From: Tunturiibacter empetritectus | GTDB taxonomy: Bacteria > Acidobacteriota > Terriglobia > Terriglobales > Acidobacteriaceae | NCBI RefSeq assembly: GCF_014201375.1 | Contig: NZ_JACHDZ010000001.1 | Location: 1-64,000 of the forward strand | DNA: 64,000 nt | Direction of reading: 5' to 3' | Shown: positions 1 through 10,051 of the stretch, one piece after another | Layout of the letters: every line of letters begins with the position of its first letter | Numbering within the stretch: the first letter of the stretch is position 1 | Notes under the pieces: generated by a model | Told to the model about the DNA's origin: nothing | Databases searched by the model: none | The model's input: the letters and a program-made list of their open reading frames with translations, nothing else | Position numbers and translations under genes: made by a program

Positions 1-431
1 AACGCAAACGTCACTTCCATTCAAAGCCTCATGCATCTCACCGAAGAAGGTGATCCTCTCGCCATCAAGGCGATACAGAAGCAGGCCCTGCATCTCGGAC
101 AAGGTCTACGCCTCGTCACTGCGGCCCTTTCTCCGGAACTCATCCTCATCACCGGCGCTTTCACCACAGCGTGGTCTGCCTTTGGTTCCATCGTGCAGGA
201 CGAGTTGGTATCCGGAATTCTCGCAGGCTCTCCCCCCGCCTTGAGGTCACAACGGGAGGAGAGATGGCCCGCCTTCGTGGAGCTGCAGCGATCGCCTCCA
301 GCGTCACTCCGGCTATCACAGCTCATCCCGCCGCGGCACGAAAGAAAAATCGAACGCAAGCAAGCGCTCCGAGACTAGTAGCTAAGCCTAATCAACGCAC
401 ACAATCACGAGACTCACATCTATGTATCTAG
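1..431 (+). pseudogene. C-terminal end of a ROK-family sugar kinase/regulator, frameshifted
   Basis: The window opens inside a gene. Frame 1 reads a ROK-like C-terminus (GDPLAIKAIQKQALHLGQGL, then LSPELILITGAF). After the C6 run at 232-237 it drifts into unrelated residues and stops at 378. Frame 3 continues the family pattern (PPRLEVTTGGEMARLRGAAA) and stops at 431, overlapping the xylB start at 422 by 10 bases. One more C in the run would join both parts, so I infer a one-base deletion in the homopolymer or a sequencing error. ROK proteins are sugar kinases or NagC/XylR-type repressors. The adjacent xylB suggests a xylose regulator, but the N-terminus that would show a helix-turn-helix lies outside the window. 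Confidence 0.6.
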
Positions 432-1903
432 GCATCGACTGCGGCACGCAAGGAACAAAGGCTCTCCTGATCGATGAGCAGGGCATCGCGCACGGTCGAG
501 GGCATGCCACGCATCAAGTGATCCAGCGATCCTCCGGCGCCCGCGAGCAGGATCCTCAATGGTGGATTGAAGCCCTCCAACTCTCAGTCAAGCAAGCGAT
601 AGCACAGGCTCCCGGCCATCCCATCAAAGCCCTCGCAGTCTCCGGCCAGCAGCACGGCCTTGTCGTTCTTGACGAGCGCATGCAGGTCATTCGTCCCGCC
701 AAGCTCTGGAACGACACTGAAACAGCAACGCAAAACGCGGAACTCATCGCCCGCTTCGGAGGCCAGCAAGCCTTCTTCGAGCGCTTCGGCATCATCCCCC
801 TCACCGGCTACACCGTATCAAAGTTGCTCTGGCTGCAGCAGCGGGAACCAGAAAACTTCGCCAGAATCCGTCACATTCTACTTCCCCACGACTACCTCAA
901 CTTCTGGCTTACCGGCAATCTCTGGGCGGAGTACGGAGACGCCTCCGGAACCGGATACTTCGATGTCCGCAATCGCACCTGGGCTGCCGAGGTCCTAGCC
1001 TCAATCGACCAGGGTACTGGCCATCTCCTTCGCGCGCTCCCGACCCTCGTTCCTGCGCAGCGAATCATCGGCACGGTAAAGTCAGATGTAGCCGCCGATC
1101 TCGGGATCTCCAACACCTGTCTTGTCGCCAGCGGCGGTGGCGACAACATGATGGGAGCCATTGGCACCGGTAATGTCACCGAAGGCGTCGTCACGATGAG
1201 CCTTGGCACTTCCGCTACCGTCTACTCCTTCCGCAACGAGCCCGCAGCCAGCCCTAACTCGAGCATCTCTCCCTTCTGCTCCTCCTCCAACGGCTGGCTT
1301 CCGCTCGTCTGCACCATGAACGCAACCAATGTTGTCACGCAGATTCTGGATACGCTTGGCCGTACAGTCACTGATATCGAATCAGCTCTGGCCACCACGG
1401 TCCCCGGAGCTGATGCCCTAACGTTCATCCCGTTCCTCAACGGTGAACGCACCCCCGACCTGCCGTCTGCGCACGGCGTTATCCTCGGGATCTCGGCGTC
1501 CAATTTTACTCCAGAAAATCTCATCCGCGCGACGATCGAAGGAGTCAGCTTCGGAATTCTCGAAGGCCTCGATCTCATCCTCGATGGCACAAACGCGAAA
1601 CGCATTCTGCTCATCGGAGGCGGGTCACGTTCCGCGCAATGGCGTCAGCTCCTCGCCGACGCCAGCGGCACAGACGTTCAGGTTCCTCTTGAAGAAGAGG
1701 CCGGCTGTCTCGGCGCTTGCATTCAAGCCATCTTCGCCGCTCGCAGCGATATGGGCTCGCCGGAGACCTTCATCGAAATCTGCGATCGTTGCATCAAGCT
1801 CGATAACCAACGAACAGCCTCACCCGATCCTGTCCTGGCATCGCAATACGCTCAAGCGCGCGCAGCTTACAAGCACCACCGGGCCACTCAATACGACGTC
1901 TAG
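422..1903 (+). CDS. xylB: Xylulokinase
   Basis: FGGY-family carbohydrate kinase that phosphorylates D-xylulose to xylulose 5-phosphate, feeding the pentose phosphate pathway in the cytoplasm. The 493-residue length is normal. The N-terminal phosphate-binding motif (YLGIDCGTQGTKALL) is followed by the xylulokinase signature SGQQHGLVVLD near residue 75, and the C-terminal ATPase lobe carries GGGSRSAQWRQLLAD near residue 400. The ATG overlaps the end of the frame-restored ROK gene by 10 bases, which suggests translational coupling; I see no strong ribosome binding site. It is intact, unlike the genes on both sides. No xylose isomerase is in the window. Confidence 0.93.
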   Translation: MYLGIDCGTQGTKALLIDEQGIAHGRGHATHQVIQRSSGAREQDPQWWIEALQLSVKQAIAQAPGHPIKALAVSGQQHGLVVLDERMQVIRPAKLWNDTETATQNAELIARFGGQQAFFERFGIIPLTGYTVSKLLWLQQREPENFARIRHILLPHDYLNFWLTGNLWAEYGDASGTGYFDVRNRTWAAEVLASIDQGTGHLLRALPTLVPAQRIIGTVKSDVAADLGISNTCLVASGGGDNMMGAIGTGNVTEGVVTMSLGTSATVYSFRNEPAASPNSSISPFCSSSNGWLPLVCTMNATNVVTQILDTLGRTVTDIESALATTVPGADALTFIPFLNGERTPDLPSAHGVILGISASNFTPENLIRATIEGVSFGILEGLDLILDGTNAKRILLIGGGSRSAQWRQLLADASGTDVQVPLEEEAGCLGACIQAIFAARSDMGSPETFIEICDRCIKLDNQRTASPDPVLASQYAQARAAYKHHRATQYDV

Positions 1904-2008
1904 CCGCGTCGATTCGCTATTCGGAAGGGTCGCTCCCACAATACGAAGGTTCAGGTGAGATTCGCTCTTGAACCGATCGCGAGAATTTTTCTGGTGCTTG
2001 TCGGACTC

Positions 2009-2362
2009 TTACGGCGAATCCCTCCGAACCCAACCGGAGAAGCGTGTGAAGAGACTTCTGGCGCTGGCCTTTCGTGGCTTGGGCGCAACAGATACCACTC
2101 TCGGCCTAAATCGGGTTGCGTAGAAGACGCCGAAGACGGTCATGCCGATTCCCCACCATAAGGTGGCGTGGAGCTGAGGAAGCACGACAGCGGGTGGGTG
2201 CCGAAACTGGTAAATCCCGATGGGAATAAGCACTAGTCCGTAGACGAGGCAGGGCGAGCAGACGAAGAACCAGATGGAGAGCGGATCCCGGCGGCGTGCG
2301 GGTCCCTTTGTAATAGTGCTGGAGGTAGATGGAGACTGGATGTATCCCGTTGGATCCGACAT
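2009..2362 (-). CDS. Small two-helix membrane protein next to the symporter
   Basis: A 117-residue protein of unknown function with two hydrophobic segments (about residues 30-52 and 68-88) and a basic C-terminal tail (RFRPRVVSVAPKPRKASARS). I prefer the ATG at 2362 to an upstream GTG at 2371, because AAGGAG lies 8 bases before the ATG and overlaps the symporter stop codon. It is the last gene of the arabinose operon and probably co-translated with the symporter. The pairing suggests an accessory subunit of the transporter, which is inference only. It converges with xylB across about 105 bases. Confidence 0.7.
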   Translation of the reverse strand: MSDPTGYIQSPSTSSTITKGPARRRDPLSIWFFVCSPCLVYGLVLIPIGIYQFRHPPAVVLPQLHATLWWGIGMTVFGVFYATRFRPRVVSVAPKPRKASARSLFTRFSGWVRRDSP

Positions 2363-2374
2363 GTTGCGCACTCC

Positions 2375-4056
2375 TTACCAGAAGATGAAGTTGAGGATGA
2401 AGAAGACGGTGCCGACGACGATGGCCCAGAAGATCGGCTTCTGCCAGAGGGCTGCGGCTCCGTCGTGGGGGATAATTGTTGCGCCGTAGACCAGGCCCTT
2501 GAGCTCGGCTTTGGTCTTGGGCTTGGTCATGTAGCTAACGGCGACTGTTACAAGTACGCAGACGAGCCAGCTCCACAGAGCGCGGTAGAGGTTCTCAGCC
2601 ATGGGTTTGGCGTCGGGTGAGAGGGCGATGTAACGCAGCGCGCCAGCGTGCCGCTGCACCCATGCCCACATGCCGATTGAAGCCACGGTGCCGCAGAGCA
2701 GACCCAAAATCCGCCGCTGCGGTAGCACGCTTCCATAGCATGCCCAATATCACCGTGCCGAATAGCGGCGCGATGAAGAAGCTGAAGAGCGCCTGGACGT
2801 AATCCATAATGGAGGCCGCGTTCATAACCAAGTACGCGGTACCCACGCTGGCAAGCATGCCGACGACAGTTGAGATGCGGCCCATGAACACGTAGTGTTT
2901 GTCCGTTCCGTCCTTCTTCAGGTAGGCACTGTAGAGGTCGTAGGTCCATACGGTGGAAAATGCAGTGACATTGCCAGCCATACCGGAAATGAAGCCTGCG
3001 ACCAGCGCCGTGATGCCGAGACCAAGCAACCCTGGACCGCAGTAGCGCACCAACATGAGTGGCAGCACCTCGTTGTAGCTGTACTGGCCGGTGACGGCAG
3101 CGCGACTGACTCAGGCACGAGCTTCATCAATGACCCGTCGGGGTTGCGCAGCACGGCAAGCGCGAGCAGTCCGGGGATGATCACGATGATGGGTACTGCC
3201 ATCTTGAAGGCCGCGCCAATGATTGGAGCCATACGCGCTGCGCGAAGGTCATTGGCCGAAAGCACGCGCTGGACGACGAGGAAGTCCGTGGTCCAGTAGC
3301 CGAAGCTGATAACAAAGCCTAGCCCGAAGACGATGCTCGTCCAATGCACGCCCATCTGGTTCGCCGAGAAGGAGCCCAGAGTGGACCACATGTGCGTATA
3401 TTCGGTAGTGTGGCAGATTGGCCGCGATCTGCGCTTTGAGGTTGTGCCATCCGCCAACCTCGATGAGGCCAACAATGGGGATCAGGGCAGCTCCAGCCCA
3501 GATGAGCACAAACTGCAGCACCTCATTGATGATGGCCGAGCGCAGGCCGCCCAACATCACATACAGGCCTACCGTCGCTGCGCCTACCCAGATAGAGAAG
3601 TTGATATCCCAGCCGAGCACGACCTTCATAACCAGCGCCATGGAGTACATGTTCACACCACTCATCAATACGGTCATGAATCCGAACGATATTGCCGACA
3701 GGGCCCGAGCACCTTCACCGAAGCGCAGTTGCAGATACCCTGGCACCGAGTGCGTCTTAGAGATGTAATAAAAGGGCATCATTGCAATGCCGAGAAACAG
3801 CATCGCAGGAATGGCCCCTATCCAGTACCAGTGCGTCGCCAGGATGCCGTTACTGGTACGCCGACCCTGCCCAACCCATTAGCTCGAGCGAACCAAGGTT
3901 GGCCGACACGAAGCTAAGGCCCGCGATCCATGCCGTCATCTCTCGACCAGCAAGGAAAAACTCTTCACTTGTACTCGCCGAATCCTTCACATAGAAACCG
4001 ATAAAGAGAACAATCGCAAAGTAGAGAAGAAGAATTGCAATGTCCGGCGGAGACAA
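2375..4056 (-). pseudogene. Sodium/solute symporter (SSS family), four frame changes
   Basis: Five overlapping reading segments on the minus strand together give a normal-length (about 560 residue) sodium:sugar symporter: DIAILLLYFAIVLFIGFYV, SFVSANLGSLELMGWAGSAY, GYLQLRFGEGARALSAISFG, WTTDFLVVQRVLSANDLRAA, then a last helix ending in NFIFW. The frame changes near 3851, 3408, 3100 and 2715. At 3851 a single extra A creates a TAA. No large piece is missing, so either the gene was inactivated recently or this stretch has indel errors. The apparent start is a TTG at 4056, and the true start is uncertain. Its place after araB suggests it imported L-arabinose. Confidence 0.8.
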
Positions 4057-4110
4057 ATGTGAGCGTGCGGCTCGCGAAGAAATACAGGGCTAGCGGCATA
4101 AGTGAGATTC

Positions 4111-5697
4111 CTAGTCTTCCGTTCTTGATTGATGCGCGATGTGACGAAGCTGCGGCAGTACATCGCCGAGCGTGACGGCATCGGCATTGCGCGATCCGAG
4201 CGCGAAGTAGAGCTTGCGATAGAGCTGGTAGAGCAGTTCATATCGCTTGACCGCCTTTGGTCCAGGTATAAAGGTCCTGAAGGGAAGGCACAGTTTCTGC
4301 TGCGCGGCTTCGATCGATGGAAAGACTCTTGCGGCGGTGAGAGCCACGATGCCTGAGCCGAGACTTGTGGGGGTTCCGTTCGGCACCAGGACCGGCTTGT
4401 TCAGCACATTGGCGTACACCTGGTTCAGCACAGCGTTGTTCTGTGGAATGCCGCCGGCGTTAATAACACGCTCGATCGGCACGCCGTGCTCGGCCATGCG
4501 CTCCAGGATGATGCGCGTATGGAAGGCCGAGCCTTCAATGGCCGCGAAGAGCTCATCCTGCGCGGTGTGCATCAGGTTCCATCCGAGGGTCAGGCCTCCG
4601 AGCTCAGGGTTGACGAGCACGGTGCGGTCGCCGTTGTCCCAGCTCATGCGCAGCAGGCCGGTCTGGCCGGGCTTGTAGGCCTCGAGCCCCTGGGCAAGCT
4701 GCTTGACGTCGGTTCCCGCGCGTCGCGCGATGGCCTCGAAGATGTCGCCAACGGCGGAGAGTCCCGCCTCGATGCCAGTGAGCTTCGGATCCACGCTGCC
4801 CGGCACGATGCCGCATACGCCGGGGATAAGCTCAGTCTTCTGGGCCATGGCGATGATGCAGGTAGAGGTGCCGACTACATTGACGAGGTCGCCTTCTTTG
4901 CATCCTGCGCCGAGCGCGTCCCAGTGGGCGTCGAAGGCACCGACCGGAATGGGGATGCCAGGGCGCAGGCCCATCTCCGCGGCCCATTGCTCTGCGAGGC
5001 CGCCGTAGATGTGGTCCGAGGTTAGGTATTCACCAGCCATCTTTGCGCGCGCGCCTTTGAGCAGGGGATCGACCGCGACCAGAAACTCCTCAGAGGGCAG
5101 GCCGCCCCACTTCGGGTTCCACATCCACTTGTGACCCATGGCGCAGACGCTGCGCTTCAGGTCAGACGGGCTGCGGACGCCTGTGAGTGTTGCGGCCACC
5201 ATGTCGCAGTGTTCGAGCGCAGTGGCAAACTTCGCGCGCTTCGCGTCATCGGCGTTGCGAAGCCAATGCAGCAGCTTGGCCCAGCCCCATTCGTGCGAGT
5301 ACACGCCACCACACCAGTCGATAGCCTCAAGCTTCATGGCGTGGGCCTTTCCAGTGATCTCGTGCGCCTCGCGATGCGCGCGATGGTCGCACCAGAGGTA
5401 ATACTCGTCCAGGGGCTGGAGCGCGTCATCGACCACGACGACGCTTGAGCCGGTGGTATCGAGTGCCATGGCCACGATGTCTTCGCCGCGGACGCCTGTC
5501 TCGGCCAGCACGTCGCGCGTGGCCTTCACCAGTCCGTTCATCTGGTCGGTGTGCGACTGGGTGGCATAGTCCGGATCTTCACGCCGGCGGTGCAGCGGAT
5601 AATCGGCCAGGGCGGTTCCCAGCCGTCCGCGAACGGAGTCCAGCAGCGTGACGCGGACACTCAACGTCCCAAAATCAATACCGGCAACAATAGCCAT
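4111..5697 (-). CDS. araB: Ribulokinase
   Basis: FGGY-family kinase that converts L-ribulose to L-ribulose 5-phosphate, the second step of L-arabinose breakdown. The 528-residue protein starts AIVAGIDFGTLSVRVTLLDS, the ribulokinase form of the phosphate 1 motif, and has the sugar-binding region GAFDAHWDALGAGCKEGDL near residue 260 and the late kinase motif VINAGGIPQNNAVLNQVYAN near residue 415. It lies 41 bases after araD and 55 bases before the broken symporter on the same strand, so araA-araD-araB-symporter is probably one transcript. No damage is seen. Confidence 0.95.
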   Translation of the reverse strand: MAIVAGIDFGTLSVRVTLLDSVRGRLGTALADYPLHRRREDPDYATQSHTDQMNGLVKATRDVLAETGVRGEDIVAMALDTTGSSVVVVDDALQPLDEYYLWCDHRAHREAHEITGKAHAMKLEAIDWCGGVYSHEWGWAKLLHWLRNADDAKRAKFATALEHCDMVAATLTGVRSPSDLKRSVCAMGHKWMWNPKWGGLPSEEFLVAVDPLLKGARAKMAGEYLTSDHIYGGLAEQWAAEMGLRPGIPIPVGAFDAHWDALGAGCKEGDLVNVVGTSTCIIAMAQKTELIPGVCGIVPGSVDPKLTGIEAGLSAVGDIFEAIARRAGTDVKQLAQGLEAYKPGQTGLLRMSWDNGDRTVLVNPELGGLTLGWNLMHTAQDELFAAIEGSAFHTRIILERMAEHGVPIERVINAGGIPQNNAVLNQVYANVLNKPVLVPNGTPTSLGSGIVALTAARVFPSIEAAQQKLCLPFRTFIPGPKAVKRYELLYQLYRKLYFALGSRNADAVTLGDVLPQLRHIAHQSRTED

Positions 5698-5738
5698 AGA
5701 AACCTATCCGGAATGCGTAAGCAACCAAAGACTACAGT

Positions 5739-6428
5739 CTAAGAATTTTGTCCATAGGTTGCCTTCGCGCCGTGCTTGCGGAAGTAATGCCGGTCGAGCA
5801 GCGCCTCCGACACTCTGGAGTTCGAGTTGAGCAGTACGGTAATGAAGGCCATCTTCGCGACGGCTTCGAGCACGACGGCGTTGTGAGCGGCATCGCGTGG
5901 GCTGGTGCCCCAGGTAAACGGAGCATGGCCTGCGACGAGCACTCCGGGCACCGCCAGAGGGTCGACGTCGGCGAAGCGCTCGAGGATGGCTGTGCCCGTG
6001 CTCAGGACGTAGTCGCCGTTGATTTCGTCATCGGTCAGCTCGCGGGTGCATGGCACCGGCCCGTGGAAGTAGTCGGCGTGGGTGGTGCCGAGTGGAGGGA
6101 TGTCGCGGCCCGACTGAGCCCACGCCGTGGCATGCTCGCTGTGCGTGTGCACTACGCCGCCGATGCCGCTGAAGGCTTTGTACAGCTCGAGATGTGTCTT
6201 CAGATCGCTCGAAGGACGGAGCGAACCTTCGACAATGTTACCTTGAAGGTCCGTGACGACCATATGCTCCGGCTTCATATCGTGATAGTCCACGCCGCTG
6301 GGCTTGATGACTACGAGACGGGTTTCGCGGTCGATGCCGCTGGCGTTGCCGAAGGTGTAGAGCACCAGCCCGCTGCGCACCAGCTCAAGATTTGCTTCCA
6401 GCGTGGCTTCCTTCAACTGCTCGAGCAT
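5739..6428 (-). CDS. araD: L-ribulose-5-phosphate 4-epimerase
   Basis: Zinc-dependent class II aldolase-fold enzyme that epimerises L-ribulose 5-phosphate to D-xylulose 5-phosphate, the last step of the arabinose pathway. The 229 residues match family length. Visible motifs are the phosphate-binding TFGNASGIDRE near residue 25, KPSGVDY near 42, the metal ligands in VVHTHSEHATAWAQ near 92-97, and the third histidine in GHAPFTWG near 167. The gene sits between araA (61 bases upstream) and araB (41 bases downstream). I see no defect. Confidence 0.95.
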   Translation of the reverse strand: MLEQLKEATLEANLELVRSGLVLYTFGNASGIDRETRLVVIKPSGVDYHDMKPEHMVVTDLQGNIVEGSLRPSSDLKTHLELYKAFSGIGGVVHTHSEHATAWAQSGRDIPPLGTTHADYFHGPVPCTRELTDDEINGDYVLSTGTAILERFADVDPLAVPGVLVAGHAPFTWGTSPRDAAHNAVVLEAVAKMAFITVLLNSNSRVSEALLDRHYFRKHGAKATYGQNS

Positions 6429-6489
6429 CTGTTGTGCCGCCTTTCTGTGAGAGATGTGAGGCCTTCGCCGCGACTGTCAAGGGTGAGCA

Positions 6490-7971
6490 TCAGTACCGAA
6501 CGATTCCTGCGTCATTCCAACGGAGTTCCTGACGGAGTTGGTGGAGTGTTGTGTCGGCATTGATGCGGATGCACTCGATGCCGGCGATCTCCGCGTAGTC
6601 TTCCATGTGCTGCAGGGTAAGTGCCTGGCTGAAGCTGGTGTGATGGGCGCCGCCGGCATAGATCCAGGCAGCGGCGCCGACCTTTAGGTTGGGTTTGGGG
6701 ATCCAGAGGGCGCGCGCGACGGGCAGCTTCGGCAGGCTCTGCTCGGGCTCGACGACATCGACTTCGTTAACCAACATGCGGAAACGAGTGCCCATGTCGA
6801 TGATGGACGCATTGATAGCAGCCCCTGCAGGCGCGGTAAATACTAGTCGCACCGGATCATCTTTTCCGCCGATGCCAAGCGGATGTACCTCCAGCGACGG
6901 CCTGGCGGCGGCGATGGACGGGCAGATCTCGAGCATGTGCGAGCCCAGTACCTTTGGGGTTCCGCTGAAGTCGTAGGTGTAGTCCTCCATGAAGGAGGTT
7001 CCACCGCTCATGCCCTCGGCCATAACCTTCATGATGCGCACCAGAGCGGCTGTCTTCCAGTCGCCTTCGCCAGCAAAACCGTAGCCGTCAGCCATGAGCC
7101 GTTGAGCTGCGATTCCCGGCAGCTGCTTGATTCCGCGGAGGTCCTCGAACGTATCGGTAAAAGCGCCAAATCCGCCCTCGTCGAGGAATGCGCGCAAGCC
7201 GAGCTCGATCCTGGCGGCATCAAGCAGCGACCGCGGGCGATCGTGCTGCTTCGCAATGGAATATGCATCGCGGTATTCTGCGACGAGCTCGTCTGTCTCC
7301 GCATCGCTGAACTCATCGATGCGCGCGACCAAATCGCCGACGCCATATCCGTTTACCGAGTACCCGAAATGTGCTTGTGCGGCTACCTTGTCGCCTTCGG
7401 TGACGGCTACCTGGCGCATGTTATCGCCGAAACGCGCGACCTTCAGATGCTGCGATTCATGCCAACCAGCAGCCGCACGCGCCCAGGCGGCAACCTCGGA
7501 CACTGTATCGGGGTCTTTCCAGAAACCTACAACCACCTTTCGCGCCAGCCGCAGACGCGCAGTGATGAAGCCGAACTCACGGTCTCCATGGGCTGCCTGA
7601 TTCAGGTTCATGAAGTCCATGTCGATGGTGGACCATGGTAGCTCACGGTTGAACTGAGTGTGGAGTTGCAGGAACGGCTTGGAAAGCGCGCTCAGCCCAG
7701 CGATCCACATCTTCGCGGGCGAGAAGGTATGCATCCACAGGACCAGGCCGATGCAATGCTCTGCATTATTCGACTCCCGGCAGAGGCCGCGGATCTCCTC
7801 CGGCGTGGTGACCACTGGTTTGAACACTATTTTTAACGGCATCGAGGTCTCCTGCGCGAGTGACGCGGCGACGGCCTGTGCGTTAGCCGCAACCTTCTCC
7901 AGGGTCTCGGGCCCGTACAGGTGCTGGCTTCCGGTTACGAACCACACTTCAAGCGTCTTCAAATTCGTCAT
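6490..7971 (-). CDS. araA: L-arabinose isomerase
   Basis: Manganese-dependent isomerase of L-arabinose to L-ribulose, first enzyme of the pathway. At 493 residues it is family length. Recognisable stretches are [17 protein letters not shown] at the N-terminus, [15 protein letters not shown] near 80, [20 protein letters not shown] near 305-325, [10 protein letters not shown] near 330 and [20 protein letters not shown] near 350, holding the Glu and His metal ligands. ATG at 7971 is preceded by a weak AGGA. It leads the araA-araD-araB operon. A LacI-like operator candidate lies about 70 bases upstream, so control by the LacI-type gene at 10052-11164 is plausible. Confidence 0.96.
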   Translation of the reverse strand: MTNLKTLEVWFVTGSQHLYGPETLEKVAANAQAVAASLAQETSMPLKIVFKPVVTTPEEIRGLCRESNNAEHCIGLVLWMHTFSPAKMWIAGLSALSKPFLQLHTQFNRELPWSTIDMDFMNLNQAAHGDREFGFITARLRLARKVVVGFWKDPDTVSEVAAWARAAAGWHESQHLKVARFGDNMRQVAVTEGDKVAAQAHFGYSVNGYGVGDLVARIDEFSDAETDELVAEYRDAYSIAKQHDRPRSLLDAARIELGLRAFLDEGGFGAFTDTFEDLRGIKQLPGIAAQRLMADGYGFAGEGDWKTAALVRIMKVMAEGMSGGTSFMEDYTYDFSGTPKVLGSHMLEICPSIAAARPSLEVHPLGIGGKDDPVRLVFTAPAGAAINASIIDMGTRFRMLVNEVDVVEPEQSLPKLPVARALWIPKPNLKVGAAAWIYAGGAHHTSFSQALTLQHMEDYAEIAGIECIRINADTTLHQLRQELRWNDAGIVRY

Positions 7972-8040
7972 AGTCCTGTTGTTCTTCTGTGTATCTGATG
8001 GCTGGCCAAATGGCGGAGAGAGTAATAAATGTTAAATTTC

Positions 8041-8055
8041 AGGAAAACGCTTCCT
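8041..8055. promoter_or_regulatory. Candidate LacI-type operator upstream of araA
   Basis: AGGAAAACGCTTCCT has outer arms AGGAA/TTCCT and shares the GAAAACG core with the perfect palindrome at 11334-11351. It lies about 70 bases before the araA start, where a repressor site could act. It is an imperfect site found by eye, and binding by the nearby LacI-type protein is inference. Confidence 0.35.
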
Positions 8056-8286
8056 TACCGCGATTGAAGTCACGATTTGCCTATCTTTTTGCGAAGCCGA
8101 GTAAACGTATTCTCAGCTGCGAAAGACATCCTAGGAGTTGGATCCGCCAATTGTCAAGAAATACCCTTTGCTGGGCCCGCTACGTGCGACCGAGTCAGTG
8201 CCCACCATCGCTCAAAAAGTGTTCCCTATTCGTATGGCACGGGTACAGAGCTTACCTCCGGCAAACCGGCTGTGCACGGAACATCT

Positions 8287-10028
8287 CTAAGCATCGCCCC
8301 CTTGGGGCCTGGCCGTTATCGAGGAGAGATGAACGAAGCCATTGGCCCGCTTCTTGCAGAAAATTTTGCCGGTTTCTAGAGTGACGCGTACGCTTGACGG
8401 CAGGGTCTGGTCTGAGTTCAGCAGGCTTGCCAGGCCGAGTACCTGCGAGACTACAGCAGTCTGACGCTTCTCGTTGAGCCAGGTGCCCTCGTAGGTCAAT
8501 GTGCCGGACCCGAACTGGTTGCGGGTGATGGCGGGCCAGTGCCCGAAGAACGGGTGATCGTAGTATGCGAGAGGCTGGGCGTGCGTGCGCGATATATAGC
8601 GCAGGCACGATGAGAACCTTGTATTTCGAGAAGTCAGCGTCCTCGGGAAAGACAAAGTCTGTGCCGATGTTCAGGTTGTACAGGACGCGATGCATCTGTG
8701 TGACGAGGGCGCCGTAGTCGGCGGCCGGCGGACTGGAGGTCCACTGCGGCCCGGCACTGTGGGAAAAGGGCATGAAGTCCAGGACATTCGCCGAATCTAC
8801 GCTGTAGAGAATGGCGACTTGGTTGGTGATTTTAAGGCCGACCAGATGCTGGCCGATGCGGTCGAGCTCGTGAGCTGTCCGCGAGACCTCGGCGTAGGCG
8901 CGGTTCGGTTCGAGGTCATGGCCGAGGACGCCCTTCCAGTAAGTCTCCTGCCCGGAGTGGATGGAGTGCCAGTGCCAGTGCTCGACCATGTCGGCGCCGT
9001 TCGAAAGATGGGTGTAGACGTCTTGGCGTAACTGGCCATCATAAGGCGGGTACTGCCATGCGGAGGTCCAGTCGGTAGTCTGAGCGTTGGTCTCTGTAAC
9101 CAGGTAGTTGCCGTGCTTGAAAGATCGAATGTAGTCGCCAGTAAGGGACTGCGACTCGCCACCCATATTCGAACTGGTCAGGGCGCCGATACTGCCGCAC
9201 CAGTTAGGCTTGCCATGAAAGGTAGTTGGTGACCCGCATCTGCTGCCAGCGAGACCATTCGAGCTTGTATCCCGTGACCTGTACGCTGTCTCGTGTAGGC
9301 AGTTCATCCCAGCTGTGGATGTCCTGTCCCCAGTAGTTCAGAAACCACGCTTTATCTAGATTTTCCGGAGTCGAGAACCTGCTCTTGAGATGGTCGACGA
9401 AGCCAGTGAAGACGTGGGGATTGGAAGCACCATACGAAGAAGTCTCGTTGTCGATCTGCCAGCCGATTACGGCGGCATTGTTGCGGTAGTGTTCGACCAG
9501 ATTGTGCACGATTCTTCCTGTATAGAAGCGGAAGGTTGTATTGTCTGTGTCCATGTTTTGGCGCATGCCGTAGAAGACAGGCGCGCCGCCCAGGGGACGC
9601 GCGAGTATCTCGGGATGCGCCTTGTAGAGCCACGAAGGAATGGAGTAGGTTGGCGTTCCCATGATCACTTTTATGCCGGCCTTCCCCATGGCATCGACGA
9701 CGCGATCCATCCAGGCGTAGTCGAAATGTCCATCCTCCGGCTCCCAAAGACTCCAGGTGGATTCTCCTAGGCGGACGACGGAGATGCCGGCCTGCTTCAT
9801 GAGAGCGACGTCGGTATCGAGCCGGTCGTACGGCATGTACTCGGGATAGTAGGCCACGCCATACAGGACGTTGGGCAACTTCGGTAGCTGGGTAGCGGAG
9901 CCTGATTGTGAACGAGATGCAGGATGCTTGCCAGCAGGGAGCGACTGTCCTTGGACTTGTGAGGACGTGGTCTGTGAAGCTAACAAAAGGCCGAGGGAGG
10001 CGCAGAGGCACAGTTTTCGAGTGGTCAA
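8287..10028 (-). pseudogene. Secreted GH42 beta-galactosidase, frameshifted and internally deleted
   Basis: The first segment (10028-9204) has a signal peptide and a GH42 barrel: GVAYYPEYMPYDRLDTDVAL, VRLGESTWSLWEPEDGHFDY and the acid/base region VIGWQIDNETSSYGA. Near 9220 the frame changes and continues with HGNYLVTETNAQTTDW (likely nucleophile region) and MVEHWHWHSIHSGQETYWKG. Near 8600 the frame changes again: FSKYKVLIVPALYIA jumps straight to HAQPLAYYDHPFFGHWP, leaving out an estimated 60-90 residues of the trimerisation domain. The C-terminal beta domain is also missing. The likely start is TTG at 10028 after GAGAGG, 24 bases behind the LacI-type gene. The internal loss argues for true decay rather than read errors. 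Confidence 0.82.
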
Positions 10029-10051
10029 GATTACCTCTCAGAATTCCGAAT

